Assembly: GCA_036397475.1 (NCBI GenBank)
Contig: DASWIV010000118.1
Coordinates: 1 to 12,381 of the forward strand
Length of the DNA stretch: 12,381 bases
Reading direction: 5' to 3'
From: DASWIV01 sp036397475
GTDB taxonomy: Bacteria; JAJVIF01; JAPKYR01
The position numbers were made by a program, and so were the translations under genes. Within the stretch, counting starts at the first letter, position 1, and every line of letters begins with the position of its first letter. Of this stretch, positions 5,920-12,381 are shown piece by piece. The notes under the pieces were generated by a model that was given only the letters and a program-made list of their open reading frames with translations, searched no databases and was not told the DNA's origin.

Positions 5920-5955
5920 TGTCGGGGAAGAAGTGTGTAGGGAATAAGCCTCTTG

Positions 5956-7524
5956 ATGCCCAGCAGAAAAATTTCATCCTTTACCAATCCCACAAACAGG
6001 CGTATATTCTATCCCCATCAAATGGGACGAATGTCTTCACATACCGCTGTTGACCTCACCAATGGCCCGACCTTTATCAATATGGTCAGGTTCTCTGTAC
6101 CTATCATGATGCAGGGATCGTTCCAGATCATCTACAATTTGACTGACCGTTACTGGCTTGGCGGATTGAATAAGGAAGCGGTCGCGTCGGTTACGGTAGT
6201 CTTCCCGGTGCTGTTCTTCATGATCTCTGTCGTGATCGGAATCTCGATCGGCGCGGGAATATTGATCGCGCAATACTACGGAGCCGATGATAAAGAACGG
6301 GTCAATCTTACCGGACGAAATTACCTTGTTATCGGAAGTCTCTTTGTCCTGATGATCAGCGTTCTGATGGTCATCTTCGCTTCCGACGTCCTTAACATCC
6401 TCAAAACACCACCGGAACTTCATAACGAGGCCGCGTCGTACCTGCGGATACAATTCGCAGGATTGATATTTATTTTTTCATTTTTCGGTGCGAGCAGCAT
6501 TTTCAGGGCGCTTGGCGATTCCATTACCCCGACAATTGTCGCGGCGGTGACGGGTGTAATTAACCTGATTCTTGATCCGCTTCTGATCTTTGGATTAATC
6601 GGACTTCCGAAACTGGGCGTGACCGGGGCAGCGATCGCCACATTTACGGGATATTTCATCGGCGCGATCCTCATCATCACTTTCCTGGTTACACGGCAGA
6701 ACTACGTCACCCTGTCTCCAAAGGGATTCAAATTCGACTTCACAATCATAAGTAATATTCTGAAGGTCGGGCTTCCGACAGCAGGGACAGTAATGATGGT
6801 CAGCGCGAGTTTTCTCGTACTGATGAGGATAGTGAATGATTTCGGAACGGCTGCGATTGCCGCGTTCGGTATCGGGATCGTCCTCGACCAGCTTGTCCAA
6901 ATGCCGTCGCAGTCATTCGGTATGGCGATGAGCACTATCGCCGGACAAAATATCGGGGCAGGCAATTTAGAGCGTGTAAGTAAATTTCTTAGGGAAACAG
7001 TGGGTTTGTCGGTAGCTGTTGCGATCGGATTTTCTGTACTGCTCTGGTTCACTTCGGATAATGTCACGAAATTTTTCCTTCGTGGAGAAGAGGATTACTT
7101 GGAGGTCGTTCCTTTTGTCGTTCTGTACATTCATATAATAGTGATCCGCTACATCATGATGTCGATTTTCTTCCCGGTGAACGGAGTTATCCGTGGTGCC
7201 GGCGACGCAATGGCGTCGATGTGGATCGTAGCCTTGACACAGTTGATAATAAGGGTTCCGCTTGCAATTTATCTCTCTAATAAAATCGCTCTTGAAAATA
7301 TCCCCTTGATCGGGAACCTGGGCTTCCACGGCGAGATTGGAATGAATCTGGGATTTATAGGTATTCCCATAGGCCTTGCATCATCGACCGTCATTGGTCT
7401 ATTGATTGCCTTGTACTGGTACAGGAGCGGGGTCTGGATAGAGAGAGGAAAATTTATCCTCGACCAGATGAATAAAAGTAACATTCGCCAGGTCGAGACC
7501 CCTCCGGAAATATCGAACGAATAA
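5956..7524 (+). CDS. MATE-family multidrug/sodium-type efflux transporter
   Basis: An inner-membrane antiporter of the MATE family, which exports organic cations or other small molecules using Na+ or H+ gradients. At 522 residues with about 12 hydrophobic segments it has normal topology: two six-helix halves. Family landmarks are visible: DLTNGPTFINMVRFSVP just before helix 1, YNLTDRYWLG in helix 1, RALGDSITP near residue 185, LDPLLIFG near 207, GQNIGAGN near 330 and IRGAGDAM in the second half. Substrate cannot be predicted. The start is uncertain: ATG 5956 is directly preceded by a TTG at 5953, with only a weak GGGA upstream, and the first 25 residues are polar and not family-like. The ATG at 6031 (MSSHTAVDLTNGP) would give a more typical N-terminus but has no Shine-Dalgarno. 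It is divergent from the peptidase gene and lies about 110 bp before the aldolase gene, without an intervening terminator. Confidence 0.93.
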   Translation: MPSRKISSFTNPTNRRIFYPHQMGRMSSHTAVDLTNGPTFINMVRFSVPIMMQGSFQIIYNLTDRYWLGGLNKEAVASVTVVFPVLFFMISVVIGISIGAGILIAQYYGADDKERVNLTGRNYLVIGSLFVLMISVLMVIFASDVLNILKTPPELHNEAASYLRIQFAGLIFIFSFFGASSIFRALGDSITPTIVAAVTGVINLILDPLLIFGLIGLPKLGVTGAAIATFTGYFIGAILIITFLVTRQNYVTLSPKGFKFDFTIISNILKVGLPTAGTVMMVSASFLVLMRIVNDFGTAAIAAFGIGIVLDQLVQMPSQSFGMAMSTIAGQNIGAGNLERVSKFLRETVGLSVAVAIGFSVLLWFTSDNVTKFFLRGEEDYLEVVPFVVLYIHIIVIRYIMMSIFFPVNGVIRGAGDAMASMWIVALTQLIIRVPLAIYLSNKIALENIPLIGNLGFHGEIGMNLGFIGIPIGLASSTVIGLLIALYWYRSGVWIERGKFILDQMNKSNIRQVETPPEISNE

Positions 7525-7632
7525 TCGGGACAGGTTATCATCAATTATTAAAATCTATGGGGGGTTACACAGCGGGCGCGTTTTATGGTACAAAATACGC
7601 CGATATCGACGCTGACATCGGAGACCAGAATA

Positions 7633-8541
7633 ATGGGCACAGAAGATATCCTTAATTTTTATACAGCCGACAATCCGGGTACGATAGGAAATCTGCGACG
7701 TATCCTGAACCAGGGTAAACTCGCCGGCACGGGCAAAATTATTATTCTTCCAGTCGACCAGGGATTTGAGCACGGTCCTGTTCGGGCTTTTGGCCCGAAT
7801 CCGGATGCTTTCGATCCGTATTATCACCCTGAACTCGCACTCGACGCCGGGTTGAATGGCTATGCGGCTCCGCTTGGATTTATCGAGGCAATAGCGAGAG
7901 ACTATGCCGGTATTCTTCCATTGATCCTGAAAGTCAACAGCCACGATTTACTGATGGTCGAGGACAATCCAATGCAGGCGATAACTGGCAGTGTAGGTGA
8001 AGCTGCCAGGCTGGGATGCTGCGCTATCGGATTTACTATTTATCCCGGGACAGCGTACCGTTACGATATGTACGGCCAGATTCAGATGCTTGCGGAAGAA
8101 GCGAAAGCGGCGGGCATGGCGGTTATCATCTGGTCCTATCCCAGGGGTCAGGATATTACCAAGGAAGGCGAGACTGCGATCGATATTTCCTGCTACGCCG
8201 CACACCTCGCATGCCAGCTTGGCGCTCATATTATCAAGGTAAAACTTCCATCGGATCACATCTACCAGGAAGAAGCCAGGAAAATTTATGAAGATAAAAA
8301 AATCCCGATCGGGACATTGACCGAAAGGGTGGCACAGGTCGTAAGGTCGTCATTCAACGGGAAACGTATGGTGATCTTCTCCGGCGGTTCGAAAGTTTCC
8401 GAAGATCAGCTTCTTGAGGAGACAACAGCTATCAGGGATGGTGGCGGAACTGGGTCGATAATTGGACGGAACAGCTTCCAGAGAGATCGCAAGGATGCCC
8501 TGATGCTTCTCAGGGATATGATCAGTATTTACAAAGGATAA
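7633..8541 (+). CDS. fbaB: Class I fructose-bisphosphate aldolase, DhnA/FbaB type
   Basis: A Schiff-base aldolase that cleaves fructose 1,6-bisphosphate to glyceraldehyde 3-phosphate and dihydroxyacetone phosphate (or the reverse), cytoplasmic. The 302 residues form one TIM barrel with family motifs: LAGTGKIIILPVDQGFEHGP (DQG at 42-44), LILKVNSHD, GFTIYPG, WSYPRG, the lysine motif HIIKVKLP (KVK at 202-204, which should contain the Schiff-base lysine), FSGG and the phosphate-binding GSIIGRNSFQR. I chose ATG 7633 because GGAGA lies 8 bases upstream and the N-terminus then matches the family as I know it. An in-frame ATG at 7585 would add 16 residues but has no Shine-Dalgarno. Related DhnA proteins also act in other pathways, so glycolysis or gluconeogenesis is likely rather than proven. 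It may be read through from the MATE gene. An intrinsic terminator follows 30 bases after the stop. Confidence 0.92.
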   Translation: MGTEDILNFYTADNPGTIGNLRRILNQGKLAGTGKIIILPVDQGFEHGPVRAFGPNPDAFDPYYHPELALDAGLNGYAAPLGFIEAIARDYAGILPLILKVNSHDLLMVEDNPMQAITGSVGEAARLGCCAIGFTIYPGTAYRYDMYGQIQMLAEEAKAAGMAVIIWSYPRGQDITKEGETAIDISCYAAHLACQLGAHIIKVKLPSDHIYQEEARKIYEDKKIPIGTLTERVAQVVRSSFNGKRMVIFSGGSKVSEDQLLEETTAIRDGGGTGSIIGRNSFQRDRKDALMLLRDMISIYKG

Positions 8542-8571
8542 TGTCTACCTGAACAATTCTGAAATCCTTGC

Positions 8572-8598
8572 AACCCATCTTTTACTGGTGGGTTTTTT
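8572..8598 (+). terminator. Rho-independent terminator after the aldolase gene
   Basis: AACCCATC and GGTGGGTT pair over 8 bp (one T-G wobble) around a 7-base loop, TTTTACT, and the stem runs into six T residues, with a further T-rich tract to about 8607. It is the right distance from the stop at 8541. Confidence 0.85.
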
Positions 8599-8633
8599 CT
8601 TATTTTTCTCTCAAAATCAGAGAATTATTTAAT

Positions 8634-8651
8634 TATCGTTAAAATACGATA
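8634..8651. promoter_or_regulatory. Inverted repeat with TAAAAT centre, possible operator or promoter
   Basis: TATCGT-TAAAAT-ACGATA: two perfect 6-base arms around a centre that matches a -10 hexamer at five of six positions. No -35 is visible 16-18 bp upstream. It lies about 155 bp before the lipoprotein start at 8806, in an otherwise featureless leader. A regulator covering the -10 would fit this arrangement, but that is only an idea. Confidence 0.3.
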
Positions 8652-8805
8652 TTTGAAGTGTCGAAACTCGTCCTCCAGTATTCCTCTATTCAAGCTGCTT
8701 TCAGGATATCAGTTAAGAAAATCGGGCTATTTTCCGGTGTGGAACTCATTGTGCACATACTCCGGCATCAAACTTACTCGAAACCTCAAAGGAGAAAGAG
8801 CGCAA

Positions 8806-10212
8806 ATGAAAAAAGCACACTACCCCAACAGACTTACAAACGTACTCTTTATACTCGTACTCACCATATTTTTTGCATTACCGGTAATGACAGGATGTGG
8901 TGGGGCAGGGACAGACATCACAGCACCTCCAGCCAGCAATGACCTGATCGCCGATAACCCATCGAGCGATTCCGGCGTTTCAGACAATGGTACTGGCAAC
9001 GATACAGGCATCTCCGAGCTGTCGTCCGATGGCGGCGACGAAGGCGACGGACCGGACCTGGGCGAGGTCCCCGGCGAATACGACACTTCAACTTACGAAG
9101 GCGAAGATTTACAGAGTTCAGATGACGAAGATAAAGACACAGAGCAGCCCCAGGATTCGACCCCCGATATTCAGGCTGACCTGCCGGGTTTAACCGGCGG
9201 ACATTATCTGGACCCCGCAGAATTCGATCTTCTTCTCACTCTGTCCAATCCGATTTCCGATGACATGTGGAATATGCTGTTCGCCTCCAAGGGTGGAGAT
9301 TCCGCGGACAGAAATGCGCAGGGCGGCACCGAAGAACCATCTTTCTACCACTATGTTGGCGAATGCTGCTATGAAATTACGGTAGCCTTTACAACCCGAC
9401 GTGATAACAACACACCGAACGAGGATTTTGACAATGGCACTTACAAGTACAAGCGAGAAGTACTTGGTTCAGCGCATGTACTTTATGTTGCAGCCCCTAA
9501 GGCATCGGTTGGCGTCAGCTGCTGGTCCGGACCGTGGGATAAAACTGAAATGGGCTACGGACTCGATATGGTCGAGTACAAGGTTACTTACAGGTTGGTT
9601 TCCGGCAATGCAGAAGACTGCCCCTACGAGCCGGATGTTCTTGCTGAAGCAGAAGCTATCTATAAGTCCGAAATGTGGGCGAGAACCTGGGTCGGTATGT
9701 GGAGCCCGTTCTGCACAAGGATTTCAAACGCCTACGCTGTCGACCGCGCACAGGCTATCTTCAACGGCAAGGTCCTTTTCGATGAGGCCGGTGGAGCGCA
9801 GTCAGGCGACCAGGTTTCTTCTACTATCGATATCAGCATGGGTGGAGAGTTCTCAGGTAAAGACGGACTCTCTGGCAATGTGACCATCTCAAGTTCTGAG
9901 ACTCATGTTAAAGATTCCGGCACCGCGGAAGATTTCATCAACGGATTCGGCAAGGATTCATCGAATGCTCTCGCCGGATGGCTCGTGATAAACAGCGGTG
10001 GAAAAGCTTTCGCCAGGCACGACGGTCGAGCCGGTGCGAGGTCGAGAGTTCTTACAAACAACACCGAGCTGCACCTTGTAGTCACAGTTGAAGGAGTTCC
10101 TTTCGCTTACTTTTACCAGGCAGGAGCGGACTCTGAGCAGATGGCAGCCGACAAAACCAACATGGCTCAGCCGTTCTACAAGGCACGGGGCTTCGATAAC
10201 TTCCCCAACTGA
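8806..10212 (+). CDS. Uncharacterised lipoprotein with long acidic linker
   Basis: A 468-residue protein that I cannot assign to a family. It starts with a basic N-terminus, a hydrophobic segment (about 12-28) and a lipobox M-T-G-C with Cys31, then a low-complexity linker rich in Ser, Asp, Gly, Glu and Thr to about residue 125, and a folded part from about 130 to the end. The folded part has Cys-Cys in ECCYEITV, CWSGPWDKTEMGYG, a Trp-rich stretch WARTWVGMWSPFC and a C-terminal half rich in short alternating segments (STIDISMGGEF, LHLVVTVEG), suggesting beta structure. Extracytoplasmic cysteines may form disulfides. I chose ATG 8806 because AAAGGAG ends 11 bases upstream and the signal peptide starts there; the frame is open a further 51 codons upstream to 8653 but encodes nothing signal-like. 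It is flanked by terminators on both sides, so it is a single-gene unit. Export and lipidation are likely; function is unknown. Confidence 0.85.
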   Translation: MKKAHYPNRLTNVLFILVLTIFFALPVMTGCGGAGTDITAPPASNDLIADNPSSDSGVSDNGTGNDTGISELSSDGGDEGDGPDLGEVPGEYDTSTYEGEDLQSSDDEDKDTEQPQDSTPDIQADLPGLTGGHYLDPAEFDLLLTLSNPISDDMWNMLFASKGGDSADRNAQGGTEEPSFYHYVGECCYEITVAFTTRRDNNTPNEDFDNGTYKYKREVLGSAHVLYVAAPKASVGVSCWSGPWDKTEMGYGLDMVEYKVTYRLVSGNAEDCPYEPDVLAEAEAIYKSEMWARTWVGMWSPFCTRISNAYAVDRAQAIFNGKVLFDEAGGAQSGDQVSSTIDISMGGEFSGKDGLSGNVTISSSETHVKDSGTAEDFINGFGKDSSNALAGWLVINSGGKAFARHDGRAGARSRVLTNNTELHLVVTVEGVPFAYFYQAGADSEQMAADKTNMAQPFYKARGFDNFPN

Positions 10213-10244
10213 TCTGAATAACAGAGATATAGGCATTAAGAAAG

Positions 10245-10271
10245 CGCTCTCGGAAATCCGGGAGCGTTTTT
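10245..10271 (+). terminator. Rho-independent terminator after the first right-hand lipoprotein gene
   Basis: CGCTCTCGG and CCGGGAGCG form a 9-bp stem with one T-G wobble and a four-base AAAT loop, followed directly by TTTTT. It starts 32 bases past the stop at 10212, and is a strong, textbook-like signal. Confidence 0.92.
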
Positions 10272-10357
10272 CCTTTATTCTACCCATTTGGGTACATATT
10301 GATAATTGCATCCGATTAATGTTTATCTACAGTTAAATAAATTTCTGTCATATATTA

Positions 10358-10385
10358 TTGACATCTGATGTATTTAAGTTAAAAT
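10358..10385 (+). promoter_or_regulatory. Sigma-70-type promoter of the right-edge lipoprotein gene
   Basis: TTGACA (10358-10363) is a perfect -35; after 16 bases comes TAAAAT (10380-10385), five of six for the -10. Transcription should start near 10392 and leave a leader of about 30 bases carrying AAGGAAGG before the ATG at 10423. With the terminator just upstream, this gene is its own transcription unit. Confidence 0.75.
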
Positions 10386-10422
10386 TTAATCAGGAATTTC
10401 AAATGAGGAAGGAAGGCTGAGA

Positions 10423-12381
10423 ATGGTACTCCCCCCCTTAACACCAAAAGTTTTCTTCAGTTTATTCATGATGTTCCTGCTGTGCGGATGCTCATCGGCG
10501 GGAAGTAATCCGCTGATTCCGCCTGAGAGTAATGAGACAACGCCTGACATTATTTACAGCTCGAATCCGGAATTTAATATGAACAATGATCCGCGGTTTT
10601 CGGGATTCACAACCGGCAACGAACGTACCGCCCAGATGGTGAATCCCCCGGTTCTGACTTATCCGGTTTATTCCCAGCCGTCGTACGATATGAATCTCAG
10701 CGGATGGTTCATCGATCCTGAAAATAAACTTAATCCGCTGACGCTGACAGGGAAGATTAACGATTCATATGAATTCACTGAGGATATAAAATATCAGGTT
10801 GTTGTTCTTCCGTACGGCGGTCATATGTATTTGTGGGAATCCCCTGTGCTGAAACAATTCGAAGATTACGGAAGCCATTTTATCAGTATGACAATACTGG
10901 ATGTAAACGGAATGGGATACAGTTTTCCGGGACGGGTGACGATTGGATCAACTGCCCCGCCTGAACTTCAGTTCGCGGTATATCCGTGGGTTGACATTAC
11001 CGACTCGAACAAGGAAAAGGAATCTGACGATAGCAGGATATTGATTCTACTTTCCAACCGTGTACGTGAGGAGTGGGAGAAAATCTATTTAGACCTATCT
11101 AACTGGCATTTTCAGTACGATGAGAAAATAAAATCGCTGAAACTGGACCACGATAATTCAAGTGTGGAGATAAGCCTGTCGGAACCATTAACGCAGAGTA
11201 CAACACTTTATTTTGGTCCTGTCGAGATCAATGGTGAAATTATAAATTCCTACATTCAGATTCCAGCCGGAGGAGAATTAGAGCTTGATGAAGAATGCGA
11301 ATGCGGCGATTTATATGCCGCTAGTCTCGATTTCCATCACTGGGAAGAAACTGAAAAAAATGAATGGTGTTATGAGGTCCATGATTTTCCTGAGTGCAAT
11401 ATTGGAATATACAATAGAGAAATCAGAATAAGAGATGTAATACACAGATCATATCTGGATTTCTGGCTGGATCAGGATATCGCAACTTATGATTCGATGA
11501 GATACTATTATGGATTATGGGATGGATTCTGGCCTTGGGAGTATTATCCGGAAGGCGATTATATTAAAACCATGCATATCAGGACTGACCAGTACAGGCA
11601 ATATTATATGGAGTTAAAAGAAGGCCAATGCCCTGGTTTCTTTGTGCCGTTGGAATCCGAGGAGTTTGATTCAGACTTGATTAATCCGGAGTTTGTCGAG
11701 GAACCTGAAATCGTAACAGGACCTGAAGCTGCTGAATGGCTTCTTTCGCTTGTTGACACCTTTGGCGATAACGTACGAGCACATAAAGGACCATTTACCG
11801 ATCAGGCAATCTCCGCAATGCAGGATGATCTTTGCGGCTTGTATGTAAAAATAGATTTCAGAGATACAGGATCGCATGGCTCAATTGGGATGTTAAACCT
11901 TGATGTTCTTGATCAGTTCGGAAATTTCGAACCTCCAGTTGGAGGAGGCGCAGCATTAGGAGGAGAAGTCTGGATTGACGAGGAAGAGATCTATTACAAC
12001 GAATTGCAAGAGTGGCCTGATGAAGATTTCAATCCTCTTGAAACTGACGGCTGGTTTACTGGCGAACGACTCGCAATAGCTTTGGAGGTAACTAATTTAT
12101 TCGAAAATGAAGCCCAGGCGGCAAGGGTGAGAATTACCGATGGGCATAACTGCTGGAAGAGGTCGGGGGATATGCTCAATGTGCCATTTGATGATTATGA
12201 AGTTGAAGATCTCATATTTTTAGGAGATCGATATAATTATCAAAATTGCGATTATATTGAAAGGAGAAAGTCTTGTGATGGTCCTGTAGCACCGCGACCA
12301 GCAGGATATACGTCTCTCAATATATATGCACTGGTAATTGCTTCTGAATTTATGCCGCCTGATTACATTGAGGCTCAAGTA
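10423..12381 (+). CDS. Large uncharacterised lipoprotein, C-terminus beyond the window
   Basis: The frame from ATG 10423 is open for 653 codons to the window edge, so the end is missing. GAAGG lies 6 bases before the ATG. A hydrophobic segment (about 10-22) ends in the lipobox L-C-G-C with Cys23, predicting an exported lipid-anchored protein. An Asn/Pro/Ser-rich linker (24-90) is followed by a beta-rich region with TLYFGPVEINGEI near residue 265-277. A central block is unusually rich in Trp, Tyr and charged residues (DFWLDQ, YYYGLWDGFWPWEYYPEGDY, near 350-380). Cysteines appear in clusters: ECECGD near 290, then singly at about 20-60 residue intervals. I recognise no domain or catalytic motif. 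The gene is visibly richer in A+T and in AGA, ATA and TTA codons than its neighbours, mainly after about 11,250. This may reflect weak codon selection or transfer. A surface or binding role is plausible but not shown. Confidence 0.85.
   Translation, partial: MVLPPLTPKVFFSLFMMFLLCGCSSAGSNPLIPPESNETTPDIIYSSNPEFNMNNDPRFSGFTTGNERTAQMVNPPVLTYPVYSQPSYDMNLSGWFIDPENKLNPLTLTGKINDSYEFTEDIKYQVVVLPYGGHMYLWESPVLKQFEDYGSHFISMTILDVNGMGYSFPGRVTIGSTAPPELQFAVYPWVDITDSNKEKESDDSRILILLSNRVREEWEKIYLDLSNWHFQYDEKIKSLKLDHDNSSVEISLSEPLTQSTTLYFGPVEINGEIINSYIQIPAGGELELDEECECGDLYAASLDFHHWEETEKNEWCYEVHDFPECNIGIYNREIRIRDVIHRSYLDFWLDQDIATYDSMRYYYGLWDGFWPWEYYPEGDYIKTMHIRTDQYRQYYMELKEGQCPGFFVPLESEEFDSDLINPEFVEEPEIVTGPEAAEWLLSLVDTFGDNVRAHKGPFTDQAISAMQDDLCGLYVKIDFRDTGSHGSIGMLNLDVLDQFGNFEPPVGGGAALGGEVWIDEEEIYYNELQEWPDEDFNPLETDGWFTGERLAIALEVTNLFENEAQAARVRITDGHNCWKRSGDMLNVPFDDYEVEDLIFLGDRYNYQNCDYIERRKSCDGPVAPRPAGYTSLNIYALVIASEFMPPDYIEAQV

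Noticed and set aside
6037..7544. Several antisense frames of 86-138 codons across the MATE gene
   Set aside because: They are shadows of a clear membrane transporter, rich in His, Arg and Asp as expected from antisense of hydrophobic codons.
7585..7632. N-terminal extension of the aldolase from ATG 7585
   Set aside because: No Shine-Dalgarno; the ATG at 7633 has GGAGA at 8 bases and gives the family-like N-terminus.
8653..8805. 51-codon N-terminal extension of the lipoprotein at 8806
   Set aside because: It would bury the signal peptide and lipobox inside the protein; the ATG at 8806 has its own AAAGGAG.

Overview
The window looks like chromosomal DNA of an uncultivated, Gram-negative-type bacterium. 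Three predicted lipoproteins with clear lipoboxes suggest a diderm envelope. Housekeeping genes (prfB, an M3 oligopeptidase, a class I fructose-bisphosphate aldolase) sit beside secreted proteins that I cannot assign to characterised families. The lineage cannot be fixed from sequence alone. The lipoprotein at the left edge resembles a family I recall mainly from metagenome assemblies of candidate phyla.

Layout. Positions 1-2100 are on the minus strand: a membrane-anchored rhodanese and a MauE/DoxX-type membrane protein share an ATGA overlap (a two-gene operon), followed by a lipoprotein that runs off the left edge. Divergent from these is prfB (release factor 2, 2210-3352), encoded in one uninterrupted frame without the programmed frameshift many bacteria use. 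Positions 3353-4058 hold no intact gene. They contain an AT-rich terminator-like hairpin, the apparent remains of a small secreted protein gene, a perfect inverted repeat, and 2.3 copies of a 109-bp structured tandem repeat. The minus-strand M3 oligoendopeptidase gene (4059-5867) is divergent from a MATE efflux transporter gene (5956-7524). A DhnA-type class I aldolase gene (7633-8541) follows and ends in a good intrinsic terminator. The right third holds two consecutive lipoprotein genes on the plus strand, 8806-10212 and 10423 to the right edge. They are separated by a strong terminator and a near-consensus sigma-70-type promoter, so they are independent transcription units.

Both edge genes (1-740 minus, 10423-12381 plus) are long open frames truncated by the window, and I translated them by eye. 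No CRISPR array, tRNA, rRNA, insertion sequence or defence system was seen. The most unusual points are around prfB and the 3.4-4.06 kb gap. In prfB, the aligned frameshift site has become a plain CTC-GAC, and an ATG-TGA start-stop element sits just upstream in a geometry that could couple it to prfB. The gap combines a decayed gene with a structured tandem repeat. The uncharacterised lipoproteins are the best candidates for undescribed biology, but nothing in the window shows what they do.
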